Of a stretch of 64,000 nt of DNA, positions 8,809 to 17,974 are shown one piece after another. Both the position numbers and the translations under genes were made by a program. Every line of letters begins with the position of its first letter. Position 1 is the stretch's first letter. The notes below the pieces were generated by a model. That model had not been told where the DNA came from. It ran no database searches and worked only from the letters and a program-made list of their open reading frames with translations. Source of the DNA: KBS-96 sp964247975 (GTDB lineage: Bacteria; Acidobacteriota; Terriglobia; Bryobacterales; Bryobacteraceae); assembly GCA_964247975.1 (NCBI GenBank), contig CAXTWH010000008.1:73397-137396 (forward strand), given 5' to 3'.

Positions 8809-11772
8809 ATGATCGGTCCCAGGCTCCTCCGCCTGCGTGTGCAAACTCTGCCCGTTTTGACCATTGGCGTTTGCCTCGCTGGTGTAACGGGAACGTTCGC
8901 AACGCCGCAGGCGCCCCAGAATTCTCCCGCCCCAGCTTCGCAGCAGCAAGCGCCCGCGCCTGCCCAGCAGCAGAAACAAAATCCGTTTGAAAACGTTCCG
9001 GAAGCTCCTCAACAACAGCAACAGCCCGAACAAACCCAGCAGCAGCAAAATAAGAGCAATGTCGGCGTAGTAGAAGACATTCAGTTCCGAGGCCAGCGCC
9101 GGATTCCGCAGGATACGCTGCGGGCGTTAATCCTGAGCCGCAAGGGCGACGTGTATAGCGATGATGCAGTACACCGCGATTTTATGGCGCTTTGGAACAG
9201 CGGGCGCTTTGACGACCTGCGCGTGGAACGGCAAACCGCGCCCGATGGCGGCGTTATTCTCCGTTTCGTGGTAGCGGAACGCAGAGTAGTGCGCAGCATT
9301 GATTATTCCGGCAACAAGTCTATTTCTAAATCGGAAATTCTGGATCGGTTCAAAGAACGCAAGGTGGCTTTGTCGCCGGAATCACAGTACGACCCCGGCA
9401 AGGTGCAGCGCGCCCGCAACGTGCTGCAGGAATACGAAGCCGAACGCGGACGCCAATACGCGACCGTAACGCCGGAAGTGCGGCAGGTTCCTCCGTCTTC
9501 GGTGGAAATCAATTTCAAGATTGATGAAGGTCCAAAGGTGAAGGTCGGTGTTATCGACATTCAGGGCAATAAAGTCTTTAACGACCGCATTGTGATCCGG
9601 GCGATGAAAAACCTGAAGCCGATCGGAATTCCGCAATCGATTCTGTTTGAAAATTTATTCGCGAGAACCTATGATGCCACCAAGCTCGATGAAGATGCCG
9701 AGCGTGTCCGCATGTTCTACCAATCAAAAGGTTATTATCAGGCCCATGTGGTGGACCACACGGTAAACATTCACGATGTGGGCGGGCATGGTTTGAAAAT
9801 TCCCATTTTCAAGCCCAACAAGGTCGGCAAAAATGCAGACATAACAATGGTGATTGACGAAGGCCAGAAGTATTACCTTCGTAATTTCAATTTTGTCGGC
9901 ATGAAGCTGTTCCGCACGCCTGACCTGATTGCCAAATCCGTGTTCCAAATGTCGCCGGGCGATACGTTTTCCACTCAGAAGCTGCAAAAGGGCATCGAAA
10001 ACCTGCGCAAACTGTACGGCGATTTCGGCTATATCGATTTTGTGCCGGAGCCCGACCCGCAGCCGGTTCCCAACACCAATCAGATGGACCTTACCGTAAA
10101 CGTGGATGAAGGCCATCAATTCTTTGTGCGGCGCATTGATTTCCAGGGCAACTCCACTACCCGCGACCGCGTGATCCGGCGCGAACTATTGATTGACGAA
10201 GGCGATTTATACAGCCAGCGCCTTTGGGACACCAGCATTCTACGATTGAACCAGCTTGGCTATTTTGAACCCTTAAAAACGGCGAACGATCAGGGCGGAC
10301 CTCCCGGCCAGGAAGCCACCGACATCAAGCGCGACACGAAAACCAACACGGTTGACCTATTGTTGAAGCTAAAGGAGCGCGGCAAGAACTCCATTCAGTT
10401 GAACGGCGGCGTTTCCGGCATCGCCGGTAGCTTCATCGGCTTTTCTTATGCCACCAATAACTTCCTGGGCTTGGGCGAAACGCTCAGTTTAGATAGCCAA
10501 ATCGGGGACCGTTTGAAGTCCGTCACTTTCGGCTTTACCGAACCTTATCTGTTCGATAAACCGATCCAGGCCGGATTCACGGTTTATTACCAGGATTTCA
10601 ATTACAACCAGGCCCGCGAACAGTCAATTTTGAGCGGGCAGAATTTACTCCCTTACTACAATGCAGTTGGCTCCAGTAACCTATTGAACTACACTTCTAA
10701 CGGTCGAGGATTCACAACTTTCGTTTCCCACGCATTACGGCGCAGCTTCGCCCGGTTCGGCGTCACTTACGGGTACGATATTCAAAACGTAAAGCCAATT
10801 ACTACCGGGGCCCAAACGTATTTCAATTATATTGATTTTGAAGGCGTTAACGGCCCGAACTCGCTGAACGGCATTAAAACCAGCAAAATTACACCGAGCT
10901 ATTCCTATAACTCTACCGACAGCCCGATGTCTCCCTCCCGCGGCTTTCGCATGAATGCGGCAATGGGCTTTGCCGGCTTAGGCGGAAACGTGAAAACAAC
11001 GGAGCCGACCTTTGATGCGGCTTATTTCCGGCGATCCCTGCGCAGAAACGTAATCGCCATGCACTTGTATGGCCGCTATATCGCCGGTTACAATGGCCGC
11101 GTAGCCCCGCCTTACAGCCGTTATTTTATGGGCGGCGAAAATGATGTTCGCGGCTTTGATATCTGGTCTATTAGTCCAATTGCCTATCTTCCTACGACAC
11201 AGACCGTGAATGTGTACAACCCGAATGGAACACAGCGATTGCAGCAGATTGTGTCAAACGGGCAGGTGACATCCATTGGAGCCACTATTCAAGTACCGGG
11301 GTATACGCCCATTGTTCCCGGCGGCGACACAGCGGGAGTGTTCAATTTTGAGTACCGCATTCCGATTTTCGGCCCGGTCACGCTGGCACCCTTCTTCGAT
11401 GCCGGATTGAATCGCATCACCAGGGCTAGCCAGTTAGGTTTGAATCCGGACCGCGTTAACCAGTTAAACGCTTTGTTTCCTCAATCTGACTTCAACGCGC
11501 GGGCGGTAATTTCCGGGGCTACGCAGGCCATTAGAACGTCCACCGGTTTGGAACTTCAAGTAATTATGCCGGTTGTAAATGCGCCGTTCCGAGTGTACTG
11601 GGCGTATAATCCGAATATAGTCCAAACTTACTTGCAGCCGCCGACCGTTGCGGATCGTTCTTATTTCCCGAACGATTATACGTACAATCAGGCTTTAGCT
11701 ACGCTGGGCCAGAGAACGCCTTACTTTGAAAAGCATTCAACATTCCGGTTCACCATTGGAAGGACGTTTTAA
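8809..11772 (+). CDS. bamA: Outer membrane protein assembly factor BamA (Omp85 family)
   Basis: Central subunit of the BAM complex, which folds beta-barrel proteins into the outer membrane. The 987-residue chain has a signal peptide, then a linker very rich in Pro, Gln and Ala (about residues 28-80), then five POTRA domains, recognisable from GVVEDIQFRGQRRIPQDTLR, RSIDYSGNKSISKSEIL and FFVRRIDFQGNSTTRDRVIR. The C-terminal 16-stranded barrel starts near residue 530 and ends in FRFTIGRTF, with the typical terminal aromatic residue. The PQ-rich linker before POTRA1 is long for the family. The start ATG overlaps the stop of a seven-codon reading frame (8789-8812), described in the findings. It is followed by skp, as in many Gram-negatives. 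Confidence 0.95.
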   Translation: MIGPRLLRLRVQTLPVLTIGVCLAGVTGTFATPQAPQNSPAPASQQQAPAPAQQQKQNPFENVPEAPQQQQQPEQTQQQQNKSNVGVVEDIQFRGQRRIPQDTLRALILSRKGDVYSDDAVHRDFMALWNSGRFDDLRVERQTAPDGGVILRFVVAERRVVRSIDYSGNKSISKSEILDRFKERKVALSPESQYDPGKVQRARNVLQEYEAERGRQYATVTPEVRQVPPSSVEINFKIDEGPKVKVGVIDIQGNKVFNDRIVIRAMKNLKPIGIPQSILFENLFARTYDATKLDEDAERVRMFYQSKGYYQAHVVDHTVNIHDVGGHGLKIPIFKPNKVGKNADITMVIDEGQKYYLRNFNFVGMKLFRTPDLIAKSVFQMSPGDTFSTQKLQKGIENLRKLYGDFGYIDFVPEPDPQPVPNTNQMDLTVNVDEGHQFFVRRIDFQGNSTTRDRVIRRELLIDEGDLYSQRLWDTSILRLNQLGYFEPLKTANDQGGPPGQEATDIKRDTKTNTVDLLLKLKERGKNSIQLNGGVSGIAGSFIGFSYATNNFLGLGETLSLDSQIGDRLKSVTFGFTEPYLFDKPIQAGFTVYYQDFNYNQAREQSILSGQNLLPYYNAVGSSNLLNYTSNGRGFTTFVSHALRRSFARFGVTYGYDIQNVKPITTGAQTYFNYIDFEGVNGPNSLNGIKTSKITPSYSYNSTDSPMSPSRGFRMNAAMGFAGLGGNVKTTEPTFDAAYFRRSLRRNVIAMHLYGRYIAGYNGRVAPPYSRYFMGGENDVRGFDIWSISPIAYLPTTQTVNVYNPNGTQRLQQIVSNGQVTSIGATIQVPGYTPIVPGGDTAGVFNFEYRIPIFGPVTLAPFFDAGLNRITRASQLGLNPDRVNQLNALFPQSDFNARAVISGATQAIRTSTGLELQVIMPVVNAPFRVYWAYNPNIVQTYLQPPTVADRSYFPNDYTYNQALATLGQRTPYFEKHSTFRFTIGRTF

Positions 11773-11839
11773 ACCGGGGTTGAGCGTGGCGCGGGCTGGG
11801 CGGCACAACAGGAAGTATCAGGGAAGGATTTTGAAGTAG

Positions 11840-12478
11840 ATGGCAATGAAACGTAGTTTACTTTCGGTGTTCGCAGCGGCATGCATGGCAGTGAGCCTGC
11901 CTGCGCAAAGCCCCAGCACCAAAGTAGCGGTGATTAGCGTGCAAGGCGCGATTATTGGAACCAAAGATGGGCAGAAAGCAGCGCAGGAACTGGAAGGAAA
12001 GTTTGCTCCGAAGCGCAAAGAATTGAGCGACCGGCAAGCGGAGATCACTTCGCTAAATGACCAGCTCCGCAAAGGCAGCAACACGCTAAGCCAGGACAAA
12101 CAAGCGCAGATGGAGCGCGATGTTGAAGAAAAAGGCAAGCGTCTGCAGCGGGATACCCAGGATGCCAATGACGAATGGACCAACGAGCAGAACCGGCTTC
12201 TGCAGTCGTTAGGCCAGCGCATGATGGCGGTGATTGAAAAGTATGCCAAAGACAACGGCTACTCGATGGTGCTGGACGTGAGCAACCCGAACACGCCCGT
12301 GTTGTATGCTTCGAGCGGCATCGACATTACCCAGGATATTATTTCGCTGTATGACAAAACTTCCGTAAACGGCGGTCCGGCTTCCGCGCCCCAGGCTCCG
12401 GGTGCGCCGAGTGGCGCGGTAAGACCGGGAACTCCGGGAATGATGGCTCCTCCGGCGCCGGGAATCAAAAAGCCTTAG
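11840..12478 (+). CDS. skp: OmpH/Skp family periplasmic chaperone
   Basis: Periplasmic chaperone that binds unfolded outer-membrane proteins on their way to BamA. A signal peptide ends after SLPAQS, then come the conserved KVAVISVQGAII strand and a long, highly charged coiled-coil body (about residues 50-130, rich in Lys, Glu and Gln), and the closing strand YSMVLDVSNPNTPVLYAS with DITQDIISLYD. A Pro/Gly/Ala-rich tail of about 35 residues follows, which is unusual and probably disordered. It lies 67 bases after bamA and ends at a strong terminator, so bamA-skp look like one unit. Confidence 0.9.
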   Translation: MAMKRSLLSVFAAACMAVSLPAQSPSTKVAVISVQGAIIGTKDGQKAAQELEGKFAPKRKELSDRQAEITSLNDQLRKGSNTLSQDKQAQMERDVEEKGKRLQRDTQDANDEWTNEQNRLLQSLGQRMMAVIEKYAKDNGYSMVLDVSNPNTPVLYASSGIDITQDIISLYDKTSVNGGPASAPQAPGAPSGAVRPGTPGMMAPPAPGIKKP

Positions 12479-12503
12479 AACATTTAAACTCGTTGATCAA
12501 GGG

Positions 12504-12542
12504 AAAAGCTCTGTTTCCTAGCGGAAACAGAGCTTTTCTTTT
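12504..12542 (+). terminator. Intrinsic terminator, probably bidirectional
   Basis: A perfect stem pairs GCTCTGTTTCC (12508-12518) with GGAAACAGAGC (12523-12533) around the loop TAGC, extended by AAAA/TTTT on both sides and followed by TTTTCTTTT. It ends the bamA-skp transcript. The A-tract on the left arm would serve the convergent GH43 gene as well. Confidence 0.93.
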
Positions 12543-12571
12543 AGATAGGTACTTTCTGGAAACAGTTGCGC

Positions 12572-14452
12572 TTACGGCAGAACCAATCGCCAACGCTGTG
12601 AGCCGGTGTTGTTGGCTATGCCAAGCTGCATCTGAGTTCCCACCGTAGTGGAACCAACCGCATCCAACATCAGATTTGCCGCCTGGTTTTGAACATTGTA
12701 ATAACCGCCGCCCACATCCACCAGCGCCCAGTTCTGGGCGGCATTCGCGTTGCAAGTCCATTGCTGCATTTTTGCGCCGGGCGAACTGCTTCCGCCTGGA
12801 TCGTCCAGACACAATCCGCTGTACTGATTTACGAGCCGGTAGCGTCCGCTGCCCATGTCCTGCAATTGCCAGTTCTGATTCGCTCCGCCTGTGCAGGCCC
12901 ATTGAATCATGGAATTGCCCGATCCTTTGCTCCAGCTTGCATCATCCAGGCACATTCCTGAAGATTGATTCACCAGTTTTACGTAAAGCCCTGATTGCGG
13001 GATAGGAGCAAACAACCAGTTTTGCGTGTCCCAGTTGCCATTCGCCCAGAGATCAACGTTCGTGCCGGCATTGGTGCCGCCGCCGGAATCATCGAGCAGC
13101 AGGCCGGATTCGAGGTTGGCTACCTTCAGGTAACCGGCTCCGGCATCGGAAACGCTCCAACGCTGTGAGTTGGTGAAATTATCCGTCCACAACTGTACAT
13201 TCGCGCCCGAAGAATGGCTGCCGCTATCATCGTCCAAAGCCAGGCTGGCTTGTTGGTTGATGAATTTGTAATAGCCGGTGGCCGTGGTGCTGGGCAGGGC
13301 CTGCCAGTTCTGCCCGGCCAGGTTGTTGCAGGTCCACAATTGCACGTTTGCGCCTTGATTGGTTGACATGCCGGAATCATCCAGGCAAATACCGGCGTGT
13401 TGATTGTAAACGCGATACCAAGCGCCGGGATACAAGCCGTTCGAGGAAGCAATCCCCGGATCGCCGGAAGGCAGCGGTTGGAATGTATTCAAGGGGAGCA
13501 CCGAACCGAGGTTCGGCGTGTTGTCCGCATTCCAACTGAGTTTCTGCACCCGGGCTTCTCTTGTATCGTTGTTGTATTCGTTACGGCGGTAAGCGTTAAA
13601 AACGAACCATGTTTCCTTGCCATCGGGCGAGGGAAAAGCGGTAAAAGTGCCGGCTCCGTAAGCGGTCGAGCCAGGAACCGATCCGCCGAAAATTGGGCCG
13701 GGAACTTTCGTCCAGGAACTCGCATTCAGTATTCCGTTGCCGTTGTATTTCAGCATTCCCAGGGAGTAGCCGCCGCTGAACCAGTAACTGGACGAATAAA
13801 CAACTGAAAGCTGTCCGTTATGGAGAACAGGGTAGGGATCTTCAATGCAGAAGGCTTCCCATTTCTGGTCCATATAGGCAATCGGCGTGATGCTGCCGGT
13901 AGTGGTGAATGGATTAGTCAACTGCTGCACCCACAAATAATTCCCGGTGCTGCCGAACAGATACAGCGAACCGTCGGGCATGGTCAGCATGGTGACATCC
14001 CAACAACCGGTGCAGATTGTGCTGACCAGATGATAGGTGCCTTGCGCATCGGTGGAATCGCTTTCCAGTACGTAAGTGGAATTATTATTCTGCGCGTAGG
14101 TGTAATAAATGTACCAACGGTTGGCAGGCGCATACCAATACAGTTCCGGTGATTCAAAAGCTTGCGCGTCCCAAACGGAAACGGCGGGACTGGTGGCTAA
14201 ACCTGCCAGGCTGGGCGACTTTACAACTGTAACGTTCGAAGAAAAATTGGTGGTAAGAAGATAATAATTACCGTTGACGTAGGTAATGTACGGATCAGCG
14301 TGCTCGTAAATCGGATTGAAAAAACCGGTTTGGGTATTTCTCTGAGCGTTAGCAGGCCAGCAGAGCAGGAAACTTAAGCAGAAAAGGGCGGCGACGTGGC
14401 AGAAGCGGGTATTCACTAGAACCCGTACAAGCCGCCGGAGAGACTTGCGCAT
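12572..14452 (-). CDS. Secreted glycoside hydrolase family 43-like protein with two ricin-type lectin domains
   Basis: Predicted secreted plant-polysaccharide enzyme. After a signal peptide (hydrophobic AALFCLSFLLCWPANAQ) the first ~300 residues form a GH43-like five-bladed propeller, with HADPYITYVNG near the start, SPELYWYAPANRWYIYYTY and CIEDPYPVLHNGQL. The rest is two tandem ricin-B (beta-trefoil) modules with six QxW repeats, such as GQNWQAL, SQRWSVS, TQNWLFA, NQNWQLQ and SQRWRLV. These should bind sugars. Family 43 includes arabinofuranosidases and xylosidases; the specificity is not readable. The ATG at 14452 is chosen because AAGGAG lies seven bases upstream; the frame is open for 15 more codons. 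An AT-rich upstream region with palindromes suggests regulated expression. Confidence 0.85.
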   Translation of the reverse strand: MRKSLRRLVRVLVNTRFCHVAALFCLSFLLCWPANAQRNTQTGFFNPIYEHADPYITYVNGNYYLLTTNFSSNVTVVKSPSLAGLATSPAVSVWDAQAFESPELYWYAPANRWYIYYTYAQNNNSTYVLESDSTDAQGTYHLVSTICTGCWDVTMLTMPDGSLYLFGSTGNYLWVQQLTNPFTTTGSITPIAYMDQKWEAFCIEDPYPVLHNGQLSVVYSSSYWFSGGYSLGMLKYNGNGILNASSWTKVPGPIFGGSVPGSTAYGAGTFTAFPSPDGKETWFVFNAYRRNEYNNDTREARVQKLSWNADNTPNLGSVLPLNTFQPLPSGDPGIASSNGLYPGAWYRVYNQHAGICLDDSGMSTNQGANVQLWTCNNLAGQNWQALPSTTATGYYKFINQQASLALDDDSGSHSSGANVQLWTDNFTNSQRWSVSDAGAGYLKVANLESGLLLDDSGGGTNAGTNVDLWANGNWDTQNWLFAPIPQSGLYVKLVNQSSGMCLDDASWSKGSGNSMIQWACTGGANQNWQLQDMGSGRYRLVNQYSGLCLDDPGGSSSPGAKMQQWTCNANAAQNWALVDVGGGYYNVQNQAANLMLDAVGSTTVGTQMQLGIANNTGSQRWRLVLP

Positions 14453-14789
14453 ATGGAACTCCTTGGATATGCGGTTGCGCCTGGAATGGTTACGCAAATA
14501 GTGTGTTTATTACACTGTAATAATCTCGATTTATGTAATTTTTACAATTTAATGTTTATAATTTCGAAGAATTAGGTAATAAATACACGTCGGCTAGAAG
14601 CCGGGCGCGAACAGGAAGGAAAAGGGAAAGACAAAGGTAATTGGCTAATGAAAGTCTAATTCTGCAATCTTAATGGCGTGTGCTAGGCTGAATAGCCGCC
14701 CAGTCACAAGAGAGCAGAAGCTGTTAATTTGCGGAGATTAAATGTACTTTTAAGAGTTTAAATAAATTAGATGCTGAAAAATTCAACAT
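14453..14789. other. AT-rich intergenic region upstream of the GH43 gene
   Basis: A 337-base non-coding stretch, clearly richer in A and T than its surroundings. It contains the two palindromes annotated separately and a small CGGC/GCCG hairpin near 14590-14602. No ORF or RNA gene was recognised. It holds the promoter of the GH43 gene and the 3' end of the transcript from the mutarotase operon. Confidence 0.6.
14507..14546 (-). promoter_or_regulatory. Pair of TTACA/TGTAA palindromes, candidate operator
   Basis: TTATTACA-C-TGTAATAA (14507-14523) is a perfect 8-bp dyad. Twenty-five bases away, centre to centre, TGTAA-TTT-TTACA (14534-14546) repeats the same half-site in a second dyad. They sit 55-95 bases upstream of the GH43 start codon. 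This looks like a transcription-factor operator; the regulator is not identified. Confidence 0.45.
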
Positions 14790-15770
14790 CTAATTCGTAA
14801 AGGAAGGTTCAACCCAGAATTCTTCTTCCCAAACATTTTCAGGTTCAACCGATTGCAAGGAAGGCCAAAGCCCGGCATGAAATAAATTCAAAGCATCAGT
14901 GATGGCGGCCATTGGCTCAAAACAAACATAATTGCCATGTTGCGGCGCATAGATTACTGACACTTCGTATTTGGGGCCGAATGCCGCTTTTACCTGCGCT
15001 TTTTCTGAACTCAACAGAAAATGGGCATACCCGTTGATATCGCGACGGAGTTGCGAATACACATCATCCAAGTCCACTGATTTCACATCCAGGTGGGATT
15101 CGAATACCGTCGCGCAGCGGCCAGTGGGAATATTCTTGGCGCTCAGTTCGTAATGGTTCTGGCCCGCCAGATCGAGCTTCCAATCGTCTCGACTGCTGCC
15201 GGGAAGAGTGTAATAAGGATGAAAGCCCAGCGAAACAGGTATGGCTTCATTGCACTTATTGATGAGCTTTACCGAAATGTGCAGCCGCCCTTCTTTCAAG
15301 GTATGCCGCATCTCTAAACGGTGCGCAAACGGAAACTGGGCCATGAACTTGGGAAAGCGGGCAAATTCGAAGCTGGAAACCAGTTCCGCCTGGTCATTGT
15401 TCGCGTTAAGCTGCTCTACCTGCCATTTTTCAAACAACAGCAAGCCATGAATCGGCTGGTCGTAATGGTCAGGACGAATGTTCATTAAACCGCGATTGAT
15501 TTCGAACTTCGCCCCATTCACCCAATAAGAGTTTGCATTCAAGCGGTTGGCCCAAGGCGCCAGAAAAGGAATACCGAACATCAGTTTGCGATCCACAATA
15601 TCGCTCAACGGCAGTTCCGGACGCCAGAGAAAATTATGACCTTTCAAGATCAAGGCCGCCGTATTTAAACCGGCTTCCGGCAAAACTTCAGCCCTCAGAT
15701 CCGCTTCCGAATCCCGCAAGCAGATGACTTGAAGCCCATCCTGCTTGGTTTCCGCGATTGAATATCTCAT
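14790..15770 (-). CDS. Aldose 1-epimerase (galactose mutarotase-like)
   Basis: Cytosolic enzyme interconverting alpha and beta anomers of aldoses. Signatures include GIPFLAPWANRLNANSYW, HGLLLFEKWQVEQ with its histidine, VSLGFHPYYTLPGSS with the second conserved histidine, and the C-terminal YVCFEPMAAITDALNLF with the catalytic-type glutamate. The 326-residue length is normal. Its ATG shares one base with the TGA of the upstream DUF2088 gene (TGATG), so the two are translationally coupled. The coupling suggests sugar-acid or sugar catabolism, but the partner's substrate is unknown. Confidence 0.9.
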   Translation of the reverse strand: MRYSIAETKQDGLQVICLRDSEADLRAEVLPEAGLNTAALILKGHNFLWRPELPLSDIVDRKLMFGIPFLAPWANRLNANSYWVNGAKFEINRGLMNIRPDHYDQPIHGLLLFEKWQVEQLNANNDQAELVSSFEFARFPKFMAQFPFAHRLEMRHTLKEGRLHISVKLINKCNEAIPVSLGFHPYYTLPGSSRDDWKLDLAGQNHYELSAKNIPTGRCATVFESHLDVKSVDLDDVYSQLRRDINGYAHFLLSSEKAQVKAAFGPKYEVSVIYAPQHGNYVCFEPMAAITDALNLFHAGLWPSLQSVEPENVWEEEFWVEPSFTN

Positions 15771-17095
15771 CAGTGCGCGCTGACCTCGGCTGTTTTGCCG
15801 CCCGCTGCTACCGCTGCTTCAATCCAATCAGCAAAATTTTCTGAGCGGTCGAAAGGCGCAACAAACGCATCTGAAACCACTTGCGCTTCAGGGTACAAGG
15901 AAGCAATTAAGTTTTCACTGACAAAACCGTGAACCAGCTCCAGTGAGTTCTTAATACGGCAGTAAGTGACCTCTTCTAGTTGAGCTTTTCCCACCGTGGG
16001 CGAGATTTTCTGAAGGCATTCCAGGTCGCTTCCAAAATGGAGCGGCGTGCGAATCGCCGCAGGCGTGGAAGCGGTCAGGGAGTTGATGGAAGTCGGCAGC
16101 CAGTTCACTTCTTTCACCAGCCGAGTATGGGCAATGTCGGCCATGCCTAACCCAACGGCGTTGCCATACGTGTTGTCGCTTAAGCCGCGAATATAAATGC
16201 GATGCACTTTTGGCGTATTGGGCCAAGGATTGTATTCGCCATTCACGCTGCGGTTGATGACCTTAGTGTCCATGCCTGCCCCGCTGATATTCTTGCCGAT
16301 CTCGTCCAGAATCAGAATGTCAATTTCCGGCGCAGGCAGCTTAGCCATCCAGGATTTTACCTGCCGAAGCAGTTCTTCTTCCTGTTCGATCATGGCTTGA
16401 GCACCGTTGGAACTGCTGACCAATACCAATCCCGCAGTTTCGTGATGAGCACCTTCCTGAATCGCCAATCCACCCAGGACTTTGCCGGAAGATAACACTT
16501 TGGTTCCGATGCTACGAATCACTTTTTCCAGCCCAAGCTTGTAGCCGAACGTGTGATACTGCCGCGCTCCGGCAAATTTGCCGACACCAATAGCCATCAT
16601 TTTGAAAATTCCGCTCTCGATGGTGCCGGCAAAATCAGTGTGCCACTTCACCCGGCCAATCAGAAATATGCCGTCGCTCAGAAAAGCCTGGCGGTCCATG
16701 TAGGTGGAAATGCCTTCCGGAGTCTGCCCCAGGGTTTCCACATCGAGCGAACTGATAACCGGAGCGCCAACTGTTGCTTCATGGATGCCATAATGTGCCA
16801 GCACATCGGCTTGTCCTTCCGCAGTCGCTGCTCCGTGGCTGCCCATCGCCGGAAAGATAAACGGGTGTACGCCTCGTTCTTTCCAGAACTCAACGACGGC
16901 TTTCACAATTGTGGCAATGTTGGAGATGCCGCGACTGCCGACCCCGATTGCCAGACGCGAACCCGGCTTCAGCTTGGATAAGAAGTCAGCCTGCGACAGT
17001 TCCCGTTTAATGTGGCTGGGGATATCGGGGATTGAGCGGTTTGGAAAACGCTGTTCAATTTGTACAAACCGGGAAAGTGCCATGCTTTTCAGCAT
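15770..17095 (-). CDS. DUF2088 / LarA-like (nickel-dependent lactate racemase family) protein
   Basis: Protein related to the LarA N-terminal fold. Recognisable parts are GSRLAIGVGSRGISNIATIV near the N-terminus, FPAMGSHGAATAEGQADVLAHYGI, and GRVKWHTDFAGTIESGIFKMMAIGVGK, a region that contributes cofactor and substrate residues in LarA homologues. LarA itself uses a nickel-pincer nucleotide; whether this distant relative does is unknown, and no larB, larC or larE maturation genes are visible here. An ATG at 17107 is in frame, but GAGGTG lies just before the ATG at 17095, which is preferred. It is coupled to the mutarotase gene by a TGATG overlap. Confidence 0.8.
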   Translation of the reverse strand: MLKSMALSRFVQIEQRFPNRSIPDIPSHIKRELSQADFLSKLKPGSRLAIGVGSRGISNIATIVKAVVEFWKERGVHPFIFPAMGSHGAATAEGQADVLAHYGIHEATVGAPVISSLDVETLGQTPEGISTYMDRQAFLSDGIFLIGRVKWHTDFAGTIESGIFKMMAIGVGKFAGARQYHTFGYKLGLEKVIRSIGTKVLSSGKVLGGLAIQEGAHHETAGLVLVSSSNGAQAMIEQEEELLRQVKSWMAKLPAPEIDILILDEIGKNISGAGMDTKVINRSVNGEYNPWPNTPKVHRIYIRGLSDNTYGNAVGLGMADIAHTRLVKEVNWLPTSINSLTASTPAAIRTPLHFGSDLECLQKISPTVGKAQLEEVTYCRIKNSLELVHGFVSENLIASLYPEAQVVSDAFVAPFDRSENFADWIEAAVAAGGKTAEVSAH

Positions 17096-17161
17096 ACGGC
17101 ACCTCATCCCGGAAATACAGATGTTTTCAGGAAGGCAATCGAATTGATCCGAATAGGAAAA

Positions 17162-17797
17162 CTACTGCCAGGTTTGTTCCAGCATCTGCGCGTATTCGCC
17201 TGAAGCGTAAAGGCTATAGGTAAATTCGTCTTCGTTGCAGCGCGGTCCCAGGTTCTGCATCATGCGAGCTTCAAACCACTGGTCCATGTAGCGATGGTAG
17301 CGGCGCAGAAAATCCTGTTTTAAGCATTCTACCGGTGGCGGCTCCATAAATACCGTATGCAAACCGATCGCCCGGCGGAATAAGGCAGTAAAATCAACCA
17401 CGCCCCAGGCTTCCAGCTTGCGGCGAACGGCGGTGGGAACACTTTCCACCAACAACGGAATAAAGCTTTCGGCGGTGAACGAGTGTTTTGCCAGCTCCGG
17501 ATCCGATTGGGCCACCTCCGCACACTGTTCCAACCAGCGGTTCAAGTCTTTTCCCACGTAAAACAACATGCGGATTTCCGCATACCGGCCTTTCAAAAGG
17601 CTCCGGTCCAATTCTTCTTGGGAGCGTCCGTTGTCGGGCAGTAAGCCCTGTAGCACCAGACTTGCCCTTGAGCTTTCCACCAGCACAGAACTATCTTCCA
17701 CGCTTGAAAAAGGGTGAAGAATCAGAGGCGGTAGAGTATGCACTTGGACAGAAGGAAATAAACGGGTATTTTCGGGCATAGTATCAACGCTGGTCAT
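17162..17797 (-). CDS. Conserved-looking hypothetical protein
   Basis: A 211-residue, mostly helical, soluble protein of unknown function. It has no signal peptide or membrane segment, and no catalytic motif was recognised. The C-terminal half is rich in aromatic and charged residues (for example DFLRRYHRYMDQWFEARMMQNLG). It lies 67 bases upstream of the DUF2088 gene on the same strand and may be in the same transcript. Normal codon use and clean flanking gaps support a real gene. Confidence 0.65.
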   Translation of the reverse strand: MTSVDTMPENTRLFPSVQVHTLPPLILHPFSSVEDSSVLVESSRASLVLQGLLPDNGRSQEELDRSLLKGRYAEIRMLFYVGKDLNRWLEQCAEVAQSDPELAKHSFTAESFIPLLVESVPTAVRRKLEAWGVVDFTALFRRAIGLHTVFMEPPPVECLKQDFLRRYHRYMDQWFEARMMQNLGPRCNEDEFTYSLYASGEYAQMLEQTWQ

Positions 17798-17974
17798 GTC
17801 AGTTTGTTCTCTTACCTTATCGGGAGGAACAACTTTAATATGAAGCTAGTTCGGTAAAATAACCAACATCTTTAGTTCTACTGGAAGGCTTCACTATTCT
17901 GGATCGAAAAGTAACGCCACAGCAAACAGAATAAAGTAATGAACGTACTCTCCCCTTTTCTGGAGAAAGAACAT

